From: Alphaproteobacteria bacterium
GTDB lineage: Bacteria > Myxococcota_A > UBA796 > GCA-2862545
Assembly (NCBI GenBank): GCA_020632925.1
Contig: JACKER010000016.1
Location: 124,001 to 188,000, forward strand
Reading direction: 5' to 3'
Length of the DNA stretch: 64,000 nt
The position numbers were made by a program, and so were the translations under genes. Below are positions 61,359-64,000 of the stretch, one piece after another. The notes beneath the pieces were generated by a model that did not search any database, was not told the DNA's origin, and saw only the letters and a program-made list of their open reading frames with translations. How positions within the stretch are numbered: the first letter of the stretch is position 1; every line of letters begins with the position of its first letter.

Positions 61359-64000
61359 ATGAAGCAGGTGCTGCACCTCCAGGTGAACGGCGAGGACGTC
61401 GAGGTCGCCGCGCCGCCCCACTGGACCTTGCTCGAGGTGCTCCGGTACGGGCTGGGCCTGACCGGGTCCAAGCAGGGCTGCGACAAGGGCGACTGCGGGG
61501 CCTGCACCGTGCTCGTCGACGGTGAGCCCGTGCTCGCGTGCTGCACGCTGGCCGCCGCCACGGAGGGCTCCGGGATCCGGACCGTGGAGGGACTCGCCGA
61601 CAAGGGCGGTCCGTCGCGCGTACAGCGCGCGTTCGACGCCTGCGGCGCGCTGCAGTGCGGGTTCTGCCAGCCGGGGATGATCGTGAGCGCCACGGCGCTC
61701 CTCGAGCGCAACCCCGATCCGTCCCTGGCCGAGGTCAAGCAGGCGCTGTCGGGGAACCTGTGCCGCTGCACCGGGTACACCAAGATCTTCGACGCCGTGC
61801 TCGCGGCCGCGAAGGACCGGGTGCCCGGCATGCGCGCGGACGGCTCGGTGCCCATGGCCTACGGAACGCCCACCGACGGCTTCCGCTACGTGGGTGCCCG
61901 GGGGCGGAAGGCCGACGCGATCGGCAAGGCCACGGGCAGCGCGAAGTACACCGACGATCTGACGCTGCCCCGCATGGCGCACGGGCGCATCCTGCGGTCG
62001 CCCCACGCGCACGCGCGCATCCGCTCGATCGACACCTCCCGCGCCGAGGCGCTCCCGGGCGTGTTCGCGGTGGTCACCGGTGCCGAGATGCCGCACGCCT
62101 TCTGCGTCATCCCGTGGACGCCCGACGAACACGCGCTCGCCGTGGACAAGGTCCGGTACGTCGGGGACGGCGTGGCGGCGGTGGCCGCCGTCGACGAGGA
62201 CACCGCCGATCGCGCGCTCGCGTTGATCGACGTCGACTACGAGGTGCTCGACGCCGTCCTGAGCCCCACGGAGGCCGAGGCCCCCGGCGCGCCGCTGGTC
62301 CACGACCGGGACTGGAAGGACCGGCCTCGGCAGGACAACGTCTGCAAGGAGGTCGAGCTCGCGTTCGGCGACGTGGACGGCGCCCTGAAGGACGCTGCGG
62401 TCGTCGTCGACGGCGAGTGGCACTACTCGGGCTCCACGCACGCCGCGATCGAGCCGCACTGCGCGCTCGCCGAGTGGTCGGCGGACGGCGACCTCACGCT
62501 GTGGTCCAGCACCCAGGTCATGCACTACCTCCACCGCGAGCTGGCGCGGGTGCTCGACGTGCCCGAGGCGAAGATCCGGGTGGTCCAGCCGGTGCTCGGC
62601 GGCGCGTTCGGCGGCAAGTCCGAGCCCTTCGACCTCGAGTTCTGCGCTGCCGCGCTCGCGCGGAAAGCAGGTCGTCCCGTCAAGATCCTCTACACCCGCG
62701 AAGAGGTCTTCTACGCCCATCGCGGGCGCCACCCGATGGACTTCCGCTTCCGCATCGCGGCCGACGCCCAGGGCCACGTGACCGCGGTCGACAACGACAT
62801 CGTGCTCGATGGCGGGGCGTACCACTCGTTCGGGCTGGTCACGACCTACTACGCGGGCCAGCTGCTGCCGGGACCCATCCGGTTCGGGACCTACCGGTTC
62901 AAGAGCCGCCGGGTGTACACGAACAAGCCCTGCTGCGGTCCCAAGCGCGGGCACGGCTCGGTCCAGCCCCGCTTCCCGCTCGAGACCGCGCTCGACGAGG
63001 TCGCGGAGAAGCTCGGGCTCGATCCCATCGAGATCCGTCGCCGCAACGCGATGCGTGCCGGCGAGCACACCGTCAACGGCCAGCTCGTGCCCTCGTGCGG
63101 CGTGCTCGGCTGCCTGGACGCGGTCGAGGCCGCGAGCGGCTGGAAGCAGCGCCACGGCAAGCTCCCGTTCGGGCGCGGGCTCGGCGTCGCGACGAGCATG
63201 TACATCAGCGGCACCGCGTACCCGATCTACCCCAACGAGATGCCCCAGTCCGGCGTGCAGATCCTCGCGGACCGCTCGGGGCGGCTCACGGTGTTCACGG
63301 GCACCAACGACATCGGGCAGGGCAGCAGCGGCGCCATCGCCTTCGTGGTCGCGGAGGAGACGGGCATCCACCCCGACCAGATCCGGGTGATCGCCGGCGA
63401 CACCGATCTGACGCCGGTCGATCTGGGCTCGTACAGCTCTCGTGTGACGTACATGGCGGGGCTCGCGGCCCAGGAGGCCGGGCGCGCCATGCGCGACGTG
63501 ATGGTCCGGGCGGCCGCCAAGCACTGGGACACCACGCCGTCGGACATCCTCGTGCTGCCCGGGAAGTACCTCCTGATCTCGGACCCCGAGAAGCAGCTCG
63601 ACACCGCGCACGTCCTCCGGCTGGCGGAGGCGCTGCTCGGCACCCCGGTCTCCACGGGCGGCGGCTACCGGACACGGAAGCTCGGCGGCGACTACCGCGG
63701 AGGCACCATCGGCGCGTCGCCGGCGTACAGCGCGACCGCGCACGTCGCCGAGGTCTGCGTCGACACCGAGACCGGGCACGTGAAGGTCGAGCGCATCTGG
63801 GCCGCCCACGACTGCGGACGGGCGCTCAACCCGGTGATGGTCGAGGGGCAGATCGAGGGCTCGGTCTACATGGGGATGTCCGAGGCGGTCCTCGAGGACC
63901 AGGCCTTCCACCTCGGGATGGAGAAGCGACGAGCGATGCCCGGCCGCGACCGGACGCGGGGGATGCACATCGGACCGAACCTGCTCGACTACCGCATCGC
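61359..64000 (+). CDS. Molybdenum hydroxylase fusing 2Fe-2S and Mo-cofactor subunits, 4-hydroxybenzoyl-CoA reductase-like (3' end outside window)
   Basis: The frame is open from ATG 61359 to the window end, 880 codons. Residues 1-155 are the small subunit. The plant-type 2Fe-2S cysteines are in SKQGCDKGDCGACTVLVDG and LACCTLA, and those of the second cluster are in ALQCGFCQPGM and GNLCRCTGY. From about residue 185 the Mo subunit follows: GKATGSAKYTDDLTLPRMAH, VIPWTPDEHALAVDKVRYVG, SSTQVMHYLHRELARVLDV, the pterin-binding GGAFGGKSEPFDLEFC, YTREEVFYAHRGRHPMDF and CCGPKRGHGSVQPRF. The last blocks recall HcrA of 4-hydroxybenzoyl-CoA reductase, which dehydroxylates an aromatic CoA ester anaerobically. 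No FAD subunit is visible in the window. Xanthine dehydrogenase or aldehyde oxidoreductase activity is the alternative. Confidence 0.87.
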   Translation, partial: MKQVLHLQVNGEDVEVAAPPHWTLLEVLRYGLGLTGSKQGCDKGDCGACTVLVDGEPVLACCTLAAATEGSGIRTVEGLADKGGPSRVQRAFDACGALQCGFCQPGMIVSATALLERNPDPSLAEVKQALSGNLCRCTGYTKIFDAVLAAAKDRVPGMRADGSVPMAYGTPTDGFRYVGARGRKADAIGKATGSAKYTDDLTLPRMAHGRILRSPHAHARIRSIDTSRAEALPGVFAVVTGAEMPHAFCVIPWTPDEHALAVDKVRYVGDGVAAVAAVDEDTADRALALIDVDYEVLDAVLSPTEAEAPGAPLVHDRDWKDRPRQDNVCKEVELAFGDVDGALKDAAVVVDGEWHYSGSTHAAIEPHCALAEWSADGDLTLWSSTQVMHYLHRELARVLDVPEAKIRVVQPVLGGAFGGKSEPFDLEFCAAALARKAGRPVKILYTREEVFYAHRGRHPMDFRFRIAADAQGHVTAVDNDIVLDGGAYHSFGLVTTYYAGQLLPGPIRFGTYRFKSRRVYTNKPCCGPKRGHGSVQPRFPLETALDEVAEKLGLDPIEIRRRNAMRAGEHTVNGQLVPSCGVLGCLDAVEAASGWKQRHGKLPFGRGLGVATSMYISGTAYPIYPNEMPQSGVQILADRSGRLTVFTGTNDIGQGSSGAIAFVVAEETGIHPDQIRVIAGDTDLTPVDLGSYSSRVTYMAGLAAQEAGRAMRDVMVRAAAKHWDTTPSDILVLPGKYLLISDPEKQLDTAHVLRLAEALLGTPVSTGGGYRTRKLGGDYRGGTIGASPAYSATAHVAEVCVDTETGHVKVERIWAAHDCGRALNPVMVEGQIEGSVYMGMSEAVLEDQAFHLGMEKRRAMPGRDRTRGMHIGPNLLDYRI

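Noticed and set aside
61059..63968. A 969-residue minus-strand open frame opposite the molybdenum hydroxylase
   Set aside because: The plus strand encodes an unmistakable 2Fe-2S/Mo enzyme, and the minus frame has no recognisable motif.

Overview
The window is a very GC-rich (about 70%), densely packed chromosomal segment from a Gram-negative bacterium. It holds a nearly complete lipid A pathway, outer-membrane assembly genes, several eukaryotic-type Ser/Thr kinases and PP2C phosphatases, and acidic Asp-Thr-repeat lipoproteins. This combination points to Myxococcota or a related former deltaproteobacterial lineage. That placement is an inference from gene content. No rRNA or tRNA gene was seen.

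Layout. 0-3 kb: 3' end of an mtnP-type phosphorylase, a RodZ-like HTH/membrane protein, recO, a lipoprotein and a small membrane protein. 3.2-5.5 kb: two convergent, C-terminally membrane-anchored PP2C phosphatases. 5.6-7.8 kb: an EF-G-like protein whose GTPase motifs are degenerate. 7.8-13 kb: phoH, a 7TM-HD phosphohydrolase, ybeY and prfB with its programmed +1 frameshift. 13-17.6 kb: an acidic unknown protein, lysS and a LolCE/LolD transporter. 17.6-18.1 kb: a 0.55-kb intergenic region with three heptanucleotide repeat arrays.

18.1-32 kb: envelope biogenesis. The order is bamA, skp, lpxD, fabZ, lpxA, a Gfo/Idh oxidoreductase, a lipoprotein and lpxB, then two minus-strand genes (a 5'-3' exonuclease and a pterin dehydratase), an ArnT-like glycosyltransferase, an MsbA-like ABC exporter, and a single gene fusing KDO transferase (WaaA) to lipid A 4'-kinase (LpxK). 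The fusion is the most striking gene in the window because the LpxK half has an altered Walker A and an altered DDGLQH motif.

32-43.9 kb: a tightly overlapping run containing LhgO, a DUF2400 protein, an exported unknown, a Trm112-like protein that appears to start at CTG, a GT4 glycosyltransferase, a GcvT-fold protein with two CrtI/PYROXD2-like flavoproteins, an exported HEAT-cyclophilin fusion, an RNHCP protein and tilS. 43.9-53.5 kb: ftsH, folP, the c-di-AMP module cdaA-cdaR-glmM, nnrDE, tsaE, a membrane HhH protein and a cysteine desulfurase. 53.4-59.1 kb: three Ser/Thr kinases with two envelope proteins of unknown function. 59.1-61.3 kb: a tandem 138/139-bp palindrome-rich repeat, an exported protein and a lipoprotein with a 52-codon Asp-rich tract. 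From 61.4 kb to the end: a 2Fe-2S and molybdopterin subunit fusion resembling 4-hydroxybenzoyl-CoA reductase, cut by the window edge.

Many neighbours are joined by 1- or 4-base stop/start overlaps (ATGA, GTGA, TTGA), so translational coupling is probably widespread. Starts below were chosen from Shine-Dalgarno spacing, overlaps and family N-termini, and uncertain ones are flagged.
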